From assembly GCA_003427395.1 (NCBI GenBank), contig BFEA01000355.1, positions 957,555 to 979,332 of the forward strand: a DNA stretch of 21,778 bases, read 5' to 3'. Origin of the DNA: Chara braunii (taxonomy: Eukaryota > Streptophyta > Charophyceae > Charales > Characeae). A program made the translations under genes and the position numbers. Shown here piece by piece: positions 1 to 8,025 of the stretch. Position 1 is the stretch's first letter. Every line of letters starts with the position of its first letter. Under the pieces are notes generated by a model that ran no database searches, had not been told where the DNA came from, and saw only the letters and a program-made list of their open reading frames with translations.

Positions 1-44
1 ACACACACACACATACACGCACACACGCACACACACACACATAT
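1..44. repeat. (AC)n microsatellite
   Basis: Alternating A/C with a few T and G interruptions, starting at the window edge, so its true length is unknown. Alternating purine-pyrimidine runs of this kind can adopt Z-DNA. Confidence 0.97.
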
Positions 45-284
45 GAACAAAACAAGCTCACCCAACTTTGCTCGATTTTTTTGAATTTTATTCAAAAGTA
101 AAAGATTGAATTTACAATCTAGTAAAAAAAAATTTAAAAATTAACAAAAGGACCGGAAGCAAAGGTTGTTCTATGGACTTGTCCTATGTGCTCGCCACTT
201 GGAGACTATAAATGTGGCTCTATTGTTGGTAATTTAAAGTTTCTAGAGTTTTGTCTGATCTCTCTCATCGTTGAATGTATGCGT
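45..284. other. AT-rich gene-free stretch
   Basis: Unique-looking AT-rich DNA with short A runs near 124-135. No open frame, RNA motif or repeat seen. It lies just left of the point where similarity to the second copy (14955 onward) begins. Confidence 0.6.
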
Positions 285-290
285 TGTCGG

Positions 291-318
291 AGCAAACACC
301 GTTACAAGGGTATTTGCT
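291..318. other. Hairpin at the start of segment A
   Basis: AGCAAACACC pairs with GGTATTTGCT (9 of 10) around an 8-base loop. In the second copy (14961-14988) the stem is 10 of 11 and the loop is TTACAA. It lies within about 6 bases of where the two copies begin to match, so it may mark an element end. Confidence 0.6.
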
Positions 319-830
319 CATGATTTTGCATATGATACAGTATCAACGCCTGTTGCCGTACCGGAGACAGTCTGGGGTAAGATCTGAGAATTGTTTTCGT
401 TTTGTGCTGTGAAGCAAACTTCTCGACCACTGAGGCCAGATTTTTAGGCGATCATATGCAGTGATAAGATGCATACGACAACATGTAAGGGTTAGTAAAA
501 ATTAAAAGTCTTCGCCTGAAAGGGCCGGGGGGTTGGAATAGAACAAAAGAAGGTCGTGTGAGCTGCGTCGACCACGATCTAAAGGCTTAGGCGGTAAGGC
601 AAGATTGAATTAGAATGAGTGACGGGGCGTCCGACCGGCAGGTATAGAAAAATCGGCAGGTCGCACCGCCGTAAAATCTCAAGTCGACTGAAAAATTAAT
701 ACAACCCCGACCGCAGCCAAAAGAAACATACTGCCTACCATAATAGGTAAACGGCAGTCGATACCTCTATCTTTACTCGTATCCCTCAAGTGGGGTTGAA
801 ACTCCAGCTCCGCCTCCCATATGAGGAGAG

Positions 831-856
831 GAAGTCGCCTCTCGAGTGGCGACTTC
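831..856. other. Perfect 9-bp stem-loop in segment A
   Basis: GAAGTCGCC and GGCGACTTC pair perfectly around an 8-base loop that contains CTCGAG. In copy 2 (from 15522) the two inner positions no longer pair and show no compensation, so this stem is not visibly maintained. Confidence 0.7.
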
Positions 857-1332
857 GTGTCCGCGCGATGACCCAAGCAACCGGTGCCTTCGAGGGAGAC
901 ACCGTTGCAAGTTCTGATACCGTTCGCACAGGATCCAGACTCGGGCTACTTGAACCGGTACCCGCCTACCTAACGGTGCTGGACCTCTAAAAATGCCGAC
1001 TTTTGTCTTCTCCTGCTCAGCCTCGACTACCCGGCACATCTACCTCTACTTAGTGTGGTATCAGCCTACCTACAATTTGAGCGTTTTTTGCGGATTCTGA
1101 GTGTCGAGTGTTTCCTTCCCCTCCACTTGAATGTTTTCCCTGCCAAAACCCTCAATATCACGGCCTCAGGCAAGTACCGGCCCTTTGAGCCAACAAATGA
1201 ATCAAGTGCCCTTGCGGGTCGCGCATACACTAAGGCCAATAAGCAATCAGAAAGGCTTGAGTGCACACATACTAACTTAGGAAAAGTGGGTTCAGTCCAC
1301 TAGTCAGACTACGCCCCGCTATTGTTTATGAA

Positions 1333-1373
1333 CTGAGCTGCTCCCCTTCTACTCGAAGTGGGAGCTAGCTCAG
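1333..1373 (+). other. 17-bp bulged hairpin overlapping the A box
   Basis: CTGAGCTGCTCCC (1333-1345) pairs with GGGAGCTAGCTCAG (1360-1373), and the inner CTTC/GAAG extends the stem to 17 bp around the loop TACTC with two single-base bulges. In copy 2 (16024-16064) two C-to-T changes in the left arm turn G-C pairs into G-U pairs, so a + strand RNA could still fold. The right arm includes the tRNA-like A box. Confidence 0.65.
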
Positions 1374-1449
1374 TAGGTTTGCATGCAAAACAATTAAACA
1401 TAGGGTATAGGGATCGAGTCCACCCAACCGCTGAAGTTAGCTCCCTTTT
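1360..1449 (+). repeat. tRNA-like Pol III module, copy 1 (SINE-head-like)
   Basis: Seen: TAGCTCAGTAGG (1366-1377) fits the Pol III A box TRGCNNAGYNGG. GGATCGAGTCC (1411-1421) differs from the B box GGTTCGANTCC at one base. Their starts are 45 bases apart, as in a tRNA gene. GGGAGCTA (1360-1367) pairs with TAGCTCCC (1438-1445), followed directly by TTTT. Against a working tRNA: the distance from B box to 3' acceptor arm is too long, and the D, anticodon and T stems do not close properly. A tRNA-derived SINE-like promoter module is the best reading, moderately supported. Confidence 0.5.
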
Positions 1450-1894
1450 GTCACGGAGCTTCACAAAGCTTTCACCCGGGCGAGGTTGGGTGATGCTCGA
1501 TCTCGTGACCTTTTTACTATAAGTTAGTGGCTGGTTGGAGCCGTTAGGCTCGGTGGTGCTCTATGCACGATAGGTGGCATAAGCAGTTAGTCAGGTAGTT
1601 AGTATTTAGTCATTTTTCTTTTATTTATTTAATTTTTATTGTTATAGTTAGATTCTTATTTATTCTTTCTATTTTCGCCTATTTCGAGCCGCATACTAAA
1701 GATTCGTATGGATGAATCTGCACCAAAATCATGGGCAGATTCAACCTCGAAAACAGCCACTGCATGTATGCCACCACTAAGGCCTGGTCGAGCCCACTGA
1801 CAGTGTCGTCGAGAACTCGCGGACGGCCAGCAGGTGTTAGCAGAAACCGGACGCGACCACGACATCAAGGTGGGGATCGACGCAGGGAGCAACG

Positions 1895-2100
1895 CAAGAA
1901 AGGGGAAGGCGGGATGAACGCGCAAGAGGGAAGAAGGGCGCGCGAAGAAGGAGAAGAGGAGCACACGAAGAAGAAAAGGAAAGGTAGCTACAAGAGGAAG
2001 AGAGAGAGGGAGGAGGAGTGAGCGGGGGAGAGGATGTGGTCGCGGGGAAAGGAGGTGCTGAAAGAAGAAGAGCAAGAAGAAGAAAGAGAAGAAGAAGAAG

Positions 2101-2132
<32 letters not shown>

Positions 2133-2217
2133 AGGAGGAGGAGGAAAGAAGAAGAAGAATAAGAATAAGAAGAAGAAGAAGAAGCACAAGAAAAAGAAAA
2201 GAGAGGGATAGGAGGAC
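1895..2217. repeat. Long purine-rich tract with GAA/GGA and poly-A
   Basis: The + strand is nearly all purine, and entirely so from 2074 to 2159: GAA repeats, about 30 A, then GGA and GAA repeats. Such tracts can form triplex DNA. Its right side is where similarity to copy 2 stops, so the tract coincides with a rearrangement point. Open frames here are lysine/arginine/glutamate or phenylalanine/serine runs produced by the repeat. Confidence 0.95.
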
Positions 2218-2699
2218 TTACCTCCTTTGAATTTGGTGATGGCGACATGTCGGGCGTGGGGTTTGGGACCTTGTGCATGAGTTACGCGAGGCTCTCTACG
2301 CACGAACGTGCAAGTTGCTTTCTGGTGGTCGTCGGGACACTCTGGAGCGGCTGCCGGGGCTTTCCTATGCCGTGGTGCTGGGTTGTGGATCGTTGAGTTC
2401 ACCCTCGCTCATCCCGTAGGTGTCGGGAAGAGCGGTTGCGATTTGGCTGCGGTGTTGTCTTCGTGTGTGCACTCATGACGACCCTGTCTCAGAGGTGTTG
2501 AGATTTAGTTAGGAAGCTTTGTGCCCGTTGCCGACCGACTGGAGTCGTGGATGGAGCAACGCACCGACCAATAGGTAAGTCTCCAAACCCCGGCTACACT
2601 CATGCTACTCCTATCGATGGACAAGCGAAAAACGAATGAGTCTATCGCTGGCAAAATCGAATGAATCTAACGCTAAGTCGTGAAAATATACACTACTAC

Positions 2700-2798
2700 A
2701 TGTGCAAATGTATGTGTATACGTTTGTGCGTGAACGTGTGCATGTGTGTATGTGTATGAGTGTGGGCGTGTGTGTATGTATGAAGGAGAGAGAGCGAG

Positions 2799-2853
<55 letters not shown>

Positions 2854-2868
2854 AAGAAGGGAGATAGA
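2700..2868. repeat. TG/TATG tract followed by (GA)n
   Basis: Degenerate TGTG/TATG repeats to about 2780, then a (GA)n tract, pure from about 2802 to 2848, then GA-rich decay. Open frames across it translate to Arg-Glu or Ser-Leu repeats. Confidence 0.96.
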
Positions 2869-2984
2869 GAGACTTATCAGGATCGCCGTCGATCGCTGGC
2901 GCCGTAGTCGAGCGACTGACTTTCGGAAGACGATGCGTTTTTACCCTATCTGTACCTGACCGGAAATATTGCTTATATATATTC

Positions 2985-3114
2985 AGTATTATTATTATCA
3001 TAATCAATATTTTAATAATATTTATTAGTAATGATTATTATTATTGATATTATTATTATTGTTACTATTATTATCGTTATTATTGTACTATTATTATTAA
3101 TTATAATTATTTTT

Positions 3115-3156
<42 letters not shown>

Positions 3157-3159
3157 TTT
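2985..3159. repeat. AT-rich degenerate (ATT)n tract
   Basis: Mostly ATT/TTA trinucleotides with drift, ending in a cleaner (ATT)n run from about 3122 to 3155 directly before segment C. The second copy of segment C is likewise preceded by an (ATT)n run. Confidence 0.95.
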
Positions 3160-3364
3160 CGTGATAATACCCGTATAAACTTGGGGAAGAGGGCGCATGG
3201 CAGTCCTTGGGTGCTAGTGGCATCCGTGAGTTGGGAACGAGGTTGTGAGTGTAGCGCGAGACATACCTGGTGTTGGAAGCGTGCGACGTTGGTCGCCATA
3301 TGCTCATACTTCGGGAATGTTGTTGACGTTATCTTTCGGCTTCGTAGTATAGGCTAGATAGGAT
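3160..3364. repeat. Segment C, copy 1 (duplicated at 16924-17128)
   Basis: 205 bases aligning without gaps to 16924-17128, with few substitutions, mostly transitions. No gene recognised. Confidence 0.95.
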
Positions 3365-3571
3365 CTGCCACATATAGTCTGGGCGTCGAGCGCCAGATAG
3401 GATATCAACTCTGGTTCTTCGTTGATGATGATGGGACTACTTCAGCATTGACAATTATGAATTCTTGTTGTGTTCTTATTGGGTGATTCTCGTGATGCAA
3501 TGCTGCTTTCTGGACACCATAATATGATCTGGATTTCAATGTGATTGTGCAATCTGAATATTATCATCTTA
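3365..3571. other. Gene-free stretch with one small hairpin
   Basis: Similarity to the second copy stops at the left edge. A 7-bp stem with one bulged G lies at 3378-3397 (loop TCGAG). Nothing else seen. Confidence 0.6.
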
Positions 3572-3572
3572 C

Positions 3573-3623
<51 letters not shown>

Positions 3624-3638
3624 CATTATTATTGTTAC
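3572..3638. repeat. (ATT)n microsatellite
   Basis: More than 20 tandem ATT units with minor interruption at the right end. The open frame across it is an isoleucine run. Confidence 0.98.
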
Positions 3639-3696
3639 TACTGATAATTGCCCGTTTCTGAATGGGGCCGTAACAGAAGGAAGTCAGGGGGGGGAG

Positions 3697-4135
3697 ACTG
3701 TTACTAGAGAGAGAGAGAGAATGGGAAAGAATGAGAGAGAAGGGGGAGGAAGAAAGGAGAAAGAGACAGGATCAGAGAAACAAACAGGCATCAACAGTTA
3801 GACAAATAGGAGTTATCAAACATAACATACAAACACAGACAGATTGACATACAACGACATATAGACGGACAGACAAACTGACACACACAATTAGAAACCA
3901 CAGTCAGACACACAGACGTATACACAGACAGACACACAATCTGAAAGCACAGACAGACACAGAGTCGGAAAACACAGTCATACACATACGCCAGACGCTC
4001 AGGCAAACGGACAGAAAGTCAGACAGACAGATAAAACAGGTAGAGAAACAAGGACAAACAAACATTGCAAGCAAACACAGACAGACTGACACAAGCTGTT
4101 AGACATGACTGATAGGGATAGACTGACAGGTGGAT
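3697..4135. repeat. GA-rich tract followed by degenerate GACA repeats
   Basis: GA-rich to about 3785, then loosely repeated GACA/CAGA tetranucleotides to about 4135. The cysteine-rich reverse-strand open frames here are translations of this repeat. The same GA-then-GACA order occurs at 4646-4862. Confidence 0.9.
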
Positions 4136-4645
4136 GAACAGGCAGGCACAGAGAGAGAGGGAGAGAGCAAAGTAGGGAGCCACCGACAGGAGTTACAACC
4201 CACAGTTGAAAGTCAAATCTCAGAAGCAAGAGTCTCAGCTCACCGACAAAGGTCACATTTCGCGATGGGAAATCGTTACTCACGGACTCAAGCATTTGCA
4301 TACCAACAAAAGTTTGGGAAAGTACTGGGCCTTGACGTTCAAGGCAAGCAGGTCGTGGGCACGCGGTACCGGGTCCTGGTCAAGCCAGAGGAAGCAGGGG
4401 CTGGACGAGTTGAGGCTCGGTCCAGGTCAATATAAGGACTGACCAACCACGTTTTGGGGAGAATGCTTATTCGCGGGACGTGTGGAAATATTGCTCAAGC
4501 GCTTGAGCGCTTTCCGCGAGTGGCATGCGTGAAAGCCCCACTGGGCAGAGCTGTGCTGAGAAGGAGGGCGGCCATTGCCGCATAAGTTAGTAGTAGGGGT
4601 AAAGCCGAGCAGCAGCGGATGTACTCAGAGTTTGGATTTCCCAGT
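4136..4645. other. Gene-free stretch with a 16-bp palindrome
   Basis: Short open frames only, none recognisable. GCTCAAGCGCTTGAGC at 4493-4508 is a perfect 16-base palindrome. Confidence 0.6.
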
Positions 4646-4862
4646 AAAGATAGAAGTAGAAAGAGAGAGGGAGAGAAAAGAAGGGAGGAAGAAGAAACAG
4701 TTGCAGACTAACGCAGACAAATAAACTGTCAGTCGGAAGTAGGCAAACAAACATGTAGTTGGACCCAGATAAACAAGAGGACGGACAGACACTGGCAAGC
4801 AAACAGACCGACAGACACAAAAAGACAGACGCACACACAGAGAGACGGTGGTAGAGAGAGAG
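4646..4862. repeat. Second GA-then-GACA tract
   Basis: Purine-rich GA DNA to about 4699, then degenerate GACA/CAGA tetranucleotides. It resembles 3697-4135 in composition and order, but I cannot align them base for base. Confidence 0.88.
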
Positions 4863-5358
4863 AATTATCTGGCGGTAACCTACAAGGGTCAACTTCTTCA
4901 TGTACTTCGGTTTTGCGGCTGATGCCGACAAGTTGCAATTTTGACAAAGTTGACCGATAGTAGCTGGGCAATAGCAGTTGGGTGCAAAGCGACCAGCGAG
5001 AGTAGAGCGCAGAGTGCACACAGTCCCACATGGTACTTGGTAACTTGACAAAGTGCGACCGGGACTGGGTATCACCGACTGGGCCGGGTAAGACTGCACA
5101 CTTGATCGTTTGCCTACCGACTGCATCCTTGGGCTCACGGAAGACCAGTTCCGGATCTTCCGGAGGACTGCGTACTTGACCCTTCGGAACTATAACCGCT
5201 ACGATCTCTATACAACTTTGACCTCTGCTCAACAGACCTACGGCTCAAGCTCACACGAGTCAAACTAATACGGTGCATGGATAAAGGCGAGATCTGGGAT
5301 CGAGCAGGGGAACTTTACCTGCTGCCATAAAGGTGAAGGTCATTTTCAACTATATCAC
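4863..5358. other. Gene-free stretch
   Basis: Reverse-strand open frames pass through but begin or end in the adjacent repeats and match nothing I recognise. No RNA gene or clear repeat seen. Confidence 0.5.
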
Positions 5359-5434
5359 TGATAGAGAAAGAGAGAAGGAGAGAAGAGAAGAAAAGAGGAA
5401 GAGTGAGGGATAGGCAGGGGGAAATAAGAGAGTG
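5359..5434. repeat. GA-rich tract
   Basis: Interrupted GA/GAA/GGA purine-rich repeat. Confidence 0.9.
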
Positions 5435-5519
5435 ACGTAGAGGAATGACAAATGGTACATTAATAAAACATCTTCGCTCTCTTCGATCCTTACAAGGTCT
5501 TGCAAAACGATGACAGAAT

Positions 5520-5575
5520 ATTATCACTACTATTATTATTGTTATTATTATTATTACTGGTATTATTATTATTAA

Positions 5576-5633
<58 letters not shown>

Positions 5634-5720
5634 TTCGTTTATGACAACTATCACCATTATTGTTATGTTTATCTTCATTATTTATTTGTTTATTATTATA
5701 GTTATCATTATTATTTGCTG
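5520..5720. repeat. (ATT)n microsatellite with degenerate right flank
   Basis: Clean (ATT)n from about 5570 to 5633, with imperfect ATT/GTT units on both sides. Open frames here are Leu or Asn runs caused by the repeat. Confidence 0.97.
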
Positions 5721-5769
5721 TAATTGAGCATCATGGGTCCGGGAAGAAGAGGAAGCAGGGCACTGTATA

Positions 5770-6062
5770 GGAAAGGGACACCGTCACCATGTGGTGGTGT
5801 CTACCTCCTCCATCCTCCTCTCATCTCCCTTGACCTGAACCGCTCTTTCTTCACTTCTCCATATTTATCCAAAGTTATTATTGTGATCATTATTGTCATT
5901 CTTACTCGTAAGCATTATCTTGATTGATATCAAAGGAAGTGGGAAAGATCAGATTTGAGGAGATGAGGGATAATGGAGAGGAGAGCGGCCTCGTCACCGT
6001 GTGATGGTACCTACCTCCTCCGTTCTTCCCCATTCTCCCGTGATCTAATCCCCTCACTTCCC
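5770..6062. repeat. Diverged direct repeat, each copy starting with a hairpin
   Basis: A block at about 5777-5845 recurs diverged at about 5987-6060. In both, a stem-loop with a three-base loop is followed by TACCTCCTCC and then CT-rich DNA. First stem: GACACCGTCAC, loop CAT, GTGGTGGTGTC, 11 of 11 pairs including two G-U. Second stem: 5987-6011, loop CGT, 9 of 11 pairs including two G-U. The style matches the hairpin array that begins 420 bases downstream. Confidence 0.7.
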
Positions 6063-6432
6063 TTTGTTTTCACACCTACATGAAAAGGTATGATCTTTTT
6101 GAATGGAAAGTCTACTCTATGGAAAAGGATGATCAAACAAACAGGTACAACAGAGCGATTGCGGGAGCTCTACCGAAGTTCAGGAGGAACTCTGGAGGCA
6201 GGGAACCACAAGTTACGCGTCACCTATTCTTTTCCCGTACACCCTTACAGAATACAACCATCTATTGGACTGCATGTATGACTATGTGACTTAATGATTC
6301 GTGTTTTCTTCAGAATTAATGCGTATAAAAAAGAAAAGAACTATATGATTGAAATAAGAATTCTGCCTGATGAGAGGAAGAGACTTAGGAAGAACTGAAA
6401 AATGAATCTTGTTTGTCTGGCTCTGAAACGTA
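6063..6432. other. Gene-free stretch
   Basis: Two overlapping short + strand open frames (6080-6289) match nothing I recognise and have no supporting context. No repeat seen. Confidence 0.5.
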
Positions 6433-6474
6433 AAGCTGTGTTATGGAGGCTCTCGTAGGGTCGTCACACAGCTT
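6433..6474 (+). other. Stem-loop, apical loop TCGTA
   Basis: AAGCTGTGT/ACACAGCTT pair perfectly (9 bp). The inner arm adds about seven pairs, three of them G-U, with one A-G mismatch and a three-base bulge. Confidence 0.7.
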
Positions 6475-6588
6475 GTATGAGTATACTAAACTGGATGATG
6501 GGGTTCTCGTTGTGCGAAGTTACCCTGCCATTCCTCTGACTAAGGTAACAAATTGATGAAATATCCGTTTTATTGCAGTGTTGGTGAC

Positions 6589-6612
6589 GAGAGGCTGTCG
6601 TGCAGTCCTCTC
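6589..6612 (+). other. Stem-loop, apical loop TCGTG
   Basis: GAGAGGCTG pairs with CAG-T-CCTCTC: 9 bp with one bulged T. Confidence 0.65.
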
Positions 6613-6640
6613 ATTACATTATGGGCTAGGTCTAGGAAGC

Positions 6641-7103
6641 AATCCGGTACTTCCGTGAAGTACACTCCTTCAGTCTAACGAAAACCGTTTTGATCCGGTA
6701 CTTCCGTGGAGTACACTCCTTCAGTCTAACAAAAGCCAAATTGATCCGGTACTTTCGTGAAGTACACTCCTATAATCGTTAACAAAAGCCAAATTAATCC
6801 GGTACTTCCGTGAAGTACACTCCTACAATCGTTAACAAAAACCAAATTGATCAGGTACTTCAGTGAAGTACACTCCTACAATCGTTAACAAAAACCCATT
6901 GATCCGGTACTCCCGTGGGGTACATCTTTTCAACTTGACAACAACCAATTGTTGTGGTACTCCCGTGGGGTACAGTTCTTCAACTTAACAACAGCAAGTT
7001 AATCCGGTACTCCCGTGGGGTACACCTCTTCAAACATAACAGAGCAAAGTTAATCCGGTACTCTCGTAGGGTACTCGTCTTCAAAGGTTAACAAAGTCAA
7101 AAG
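6641..7103 (+). repeat. Nine tandem 50-53 bp units, each with a 7-bp stem and 3-base loop
   Basis: Units begin near 6642, 6693, 6744, 6797, 6850, 6902, 6952, 7002 and 7053. Each starts with a form of ATCCGGTAC and ends in an A-rich AACAAAA-like segment. The stems are at 6647-6663, 6698-6714, 6749-6765, 6802-6818, 6855-6871, 6907-6923, 6957-6973, 7007-7023 and 7058-7074. The inner three pairs vary as TTC/GAA, TTC/GGA, TTT/GAA, TCC/GGG and TCT/AGG, yet every unit keeps all seven pairs if G-U is allowed. The loop is CGT in eight units and AGT in one. Confidence 0.92.
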
Positions 7104-7108
7104 GTAGC

Positions 7109-7132
7109 AGGAGGCTTCCGTGTAACTCTCCT
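7109..7132 (+). other. Stem-loop, loop CGT, degenerate continuation of the tandem units
   Basis: AGGAGGCTT pairs with AACTCTCCT with one G-U and one C-C mismatch; C7118-G7122 can close a CGT loop. It falls about 50 bases after the last regular stem. Confidence 0.6.
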
Positions 7133-7145
7133 ATCACTAATCGAA

Positions 7146-7201
7146 CCAGACTGGGAGGGATTCGAGTACTCTCGGGTGATTGTACGAACTCCTAAGTCTG
7201 G
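7146..7201 (+). other. Long stem-loop, apical loop TCGGGT
   Basis: Outer CCAGACT/AGTCTGG (7 bp), then GGAG/CTCC, TTCG/CGAA and GTAC/GTAC helices with small bulges, closing on TCGGGT at 7172-7177. About 20 pairs in total. Confidence 0.7.
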
Positions 7202-7207
7202 GTCGAT

Positions 7208-7236
7208 CTGTCCGACTTCCCGTAGAAGTCAACATG
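7208..7236 (+). other. Stem-loop, apical loop CCGTA
   Basis: GACTTC/GAAGTC perfect (7214-7219 with 7225-7230). A few further outer pairs are possible. Confidence 0.65.
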
Positions 7237-7332
7237 TCTTTTGCTCACTTACAACGCATAGACCAGATAGGTAAACTGTCAGGCCAATTCAATTAAGAGT
7301 TATTTTTTGTCTCCTATGCATCAAACTGGTGG

Positions 7333-7360
7333 TAGGCTGGTTCTCGGGTGGGTTATCCTA
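7333..7360 (+). other. Stem-loop, apical loop TCGGGT, four G-U pairs
   Basis: TAGGCTGGTTC pairs with GGGTTATCCTA at 10 of 11 positions, four of them G-U. The one mismatch is C-T. Confidence 0.65.
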
Positions 7361-7415
7361 ATAATTGTTTTATATAGAGGTCAAATAACGGAAGGAAAAA
7401 GTAAGGCGATTATGT

Positions 7416-7464
7416 TGAACAAGTGAAGGGGTACTCCCGGGTGAGTAACCTTACGACTTGTTCA
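7416..7464 (+). other. Long stem-loop, apical loop CCGGGT
   Basis: Outer TGAACAAGT/ACTTGTTCA (9 bp), middle AAGG/CCTT, inner TACTC/GAGTA. About 18 pairs. Confidence 0.78.
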
Positions 7465-7520
7465 TGTATGACTAATGTACGATATAAATAAGTATTAACG
7501 ATCCACCTGATTAACGTTGT

Positions 7521-7560
7521 AGCAGGACATGGGAGGCTTCCGTAGGGTCATCCTAATGCT
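7521..7560 (+). other. Stem-loop, apical loop CCGTA, four G-U pairs
   Basis: Inner GGGAGGCTT pairs with GGGTCATCC at 8 of 9 positions, four of them G-U, with one A-A mismatch. Outer AGCA/TGCT adds four pairs. Confidence 0.65.
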
Positions 7561-7666
7561 TGCTTAACTCAATCTTAACGGGTCTAACAAGATACTCCAG
7601 CAAAGGGAGGATCTGATGATTGCCTGAATCCACTAACATAATCCCAACTCGTCTGACTCTAATTAA

Positions 7667-7701
7667 GTAGTAGGGTGGCTCCCGTAGGGTCATCCTACTA
7701 C
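7667..7701 (+). other. 15-bp stem-loop, apical loop CCGTA, fully paired with three G-U
   Basis: Left arm 7667-7681 and right arm 7687-7701 pair at all 15 positions. Three pairs are G-U (7675-7693, 7678-7690, 7680-7688) and none is a mismatch. It is the clearest single hairpin of the irregular set. Confidence 0.82.
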
Positions 7702-7728
7702 ACTTTTGAGGAAGAGACTGAGCTCTGA

Positions 7729-7780
7729 ATCAAGTAGTAATATGAGGTTTCCGTGAAGACCGCCTGTTACTAACTTTGAT
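7729..7780 (+). other. Long stem-loop, apical loop CGT
   Basis: ATC, AA and TAGTAA in the left arm pair with TTACTA, TT and GAT in the right arm around small bulges. The inner GGTTTC/GAAGACC helix closes on CGT at 7752-7754. About 18-20 pairs. Confidence 0.7.
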
Positions 7781-7872
7781 TTGAAATTGACAATTGGATC
7801 TGGAGTGTTTTCTGTATGTTGGGTCAAGTGTTGAGACGGCTCAACACAGACTTCCTAACTACCTGCTTAACT

Positions 7873-7899
7873 AAGGGATACTCCCGGGTGAGTTATCCT
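7873..7899 (+). other. Stem-loop, apical loop CCGGGT
   Basis: GGATACTC pairs with GAGTTATCC with one bulged T, closing on the same six-base loop as 7416-7464 and 8026-8066. Confidence 0.68.
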
Positions 7900-8025
7900 G
7901 TCACTTGCACTAGATTGCTTGAATTGCTTGACTGCGTGAGGACTACGTGGACTTTGAGGGGTGACTGAGTGCTCACGTGGGGCGACTCGACTACTCTTTT
8001 GACTAACAGATTGTTTGGTATTGAT

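Larger units (their letters stand above)
285..2159. repeat. Segment A, copy 1 (duplicated at 14955-16848)
   Basis: Aligns almost continuously with 14955-16848. In the stretch 1055-1303 I count 9 substitutions in 249 bases, so identity is in the mid-90s there; other parts look somewhat lower. It starts with a short hairpin, carries several stem-loops and a tRNA-like module, and ends in a GAA/poly-A purine tract. Open frames shared by the copies do not look coding: in the 249-base frame 7 of 9 differences change the amino acid and there is no ATG. Confidence 0.95.
2160..3159. other. Block present only in the long copy, between segments A and C
   Basis: About 1.0 kb missing from the second copy. 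The first 500 bases look unique, with no gene I can support. The rest is simple repeat: TG/TATG, GA and AT-rich tracts. Confidence 0.7.

Noticed and set aside
773-1039. 88-codon reverse open frame conserved in length in copy 2 (15464-15730)
   Set aside because: About 14 of 88 residues differ, many of them radical changes, although the DNA identity is high. No recognisable domain; it overlaps frames on the other strand.
1055-1303. 82-codon + strand open frame, also open in copy 2 at 15746-15994
   Set aside because: It begins with GTG, not ATG. The two copies differ at 9 bases, 7 of which change the amino acid, about what neutral drift gives. No known domain.
1656-2402. 248-codon reverse open frame rich in Phe and Ser
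   Set aside because: Most of its length is translation of the GAA/poly-A tract.
3791-4301. Cysteine-rich small proteins on the reverse strand, at first glance like knottins or toxins
   Set aside because: The Cys/Val/Ser/Leu pattern is the translation of a degenerate GACA repeat, present in several frames; no signal peptide followed by a stable cysteine framework.
4493-4508. 16-base perfect palindrome as an operator or origin element
   Set aside because: Single occurrence with no gene or partner site nearby; a chance palindrome cannot be excluded.
6080-6289. Short + strand open frames between the ATT tract and the hairpin array
   Set aside because: Two overlapping frames of similar length in different phases, neither recognisable; length is within chance expectation.
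6641-7103. CRISPR array
   Set aside because: Whole units are repeated and drift together, there are no unique spacers of constant length, no cas genes, and the surrounding DNA is eukaryotic in character.
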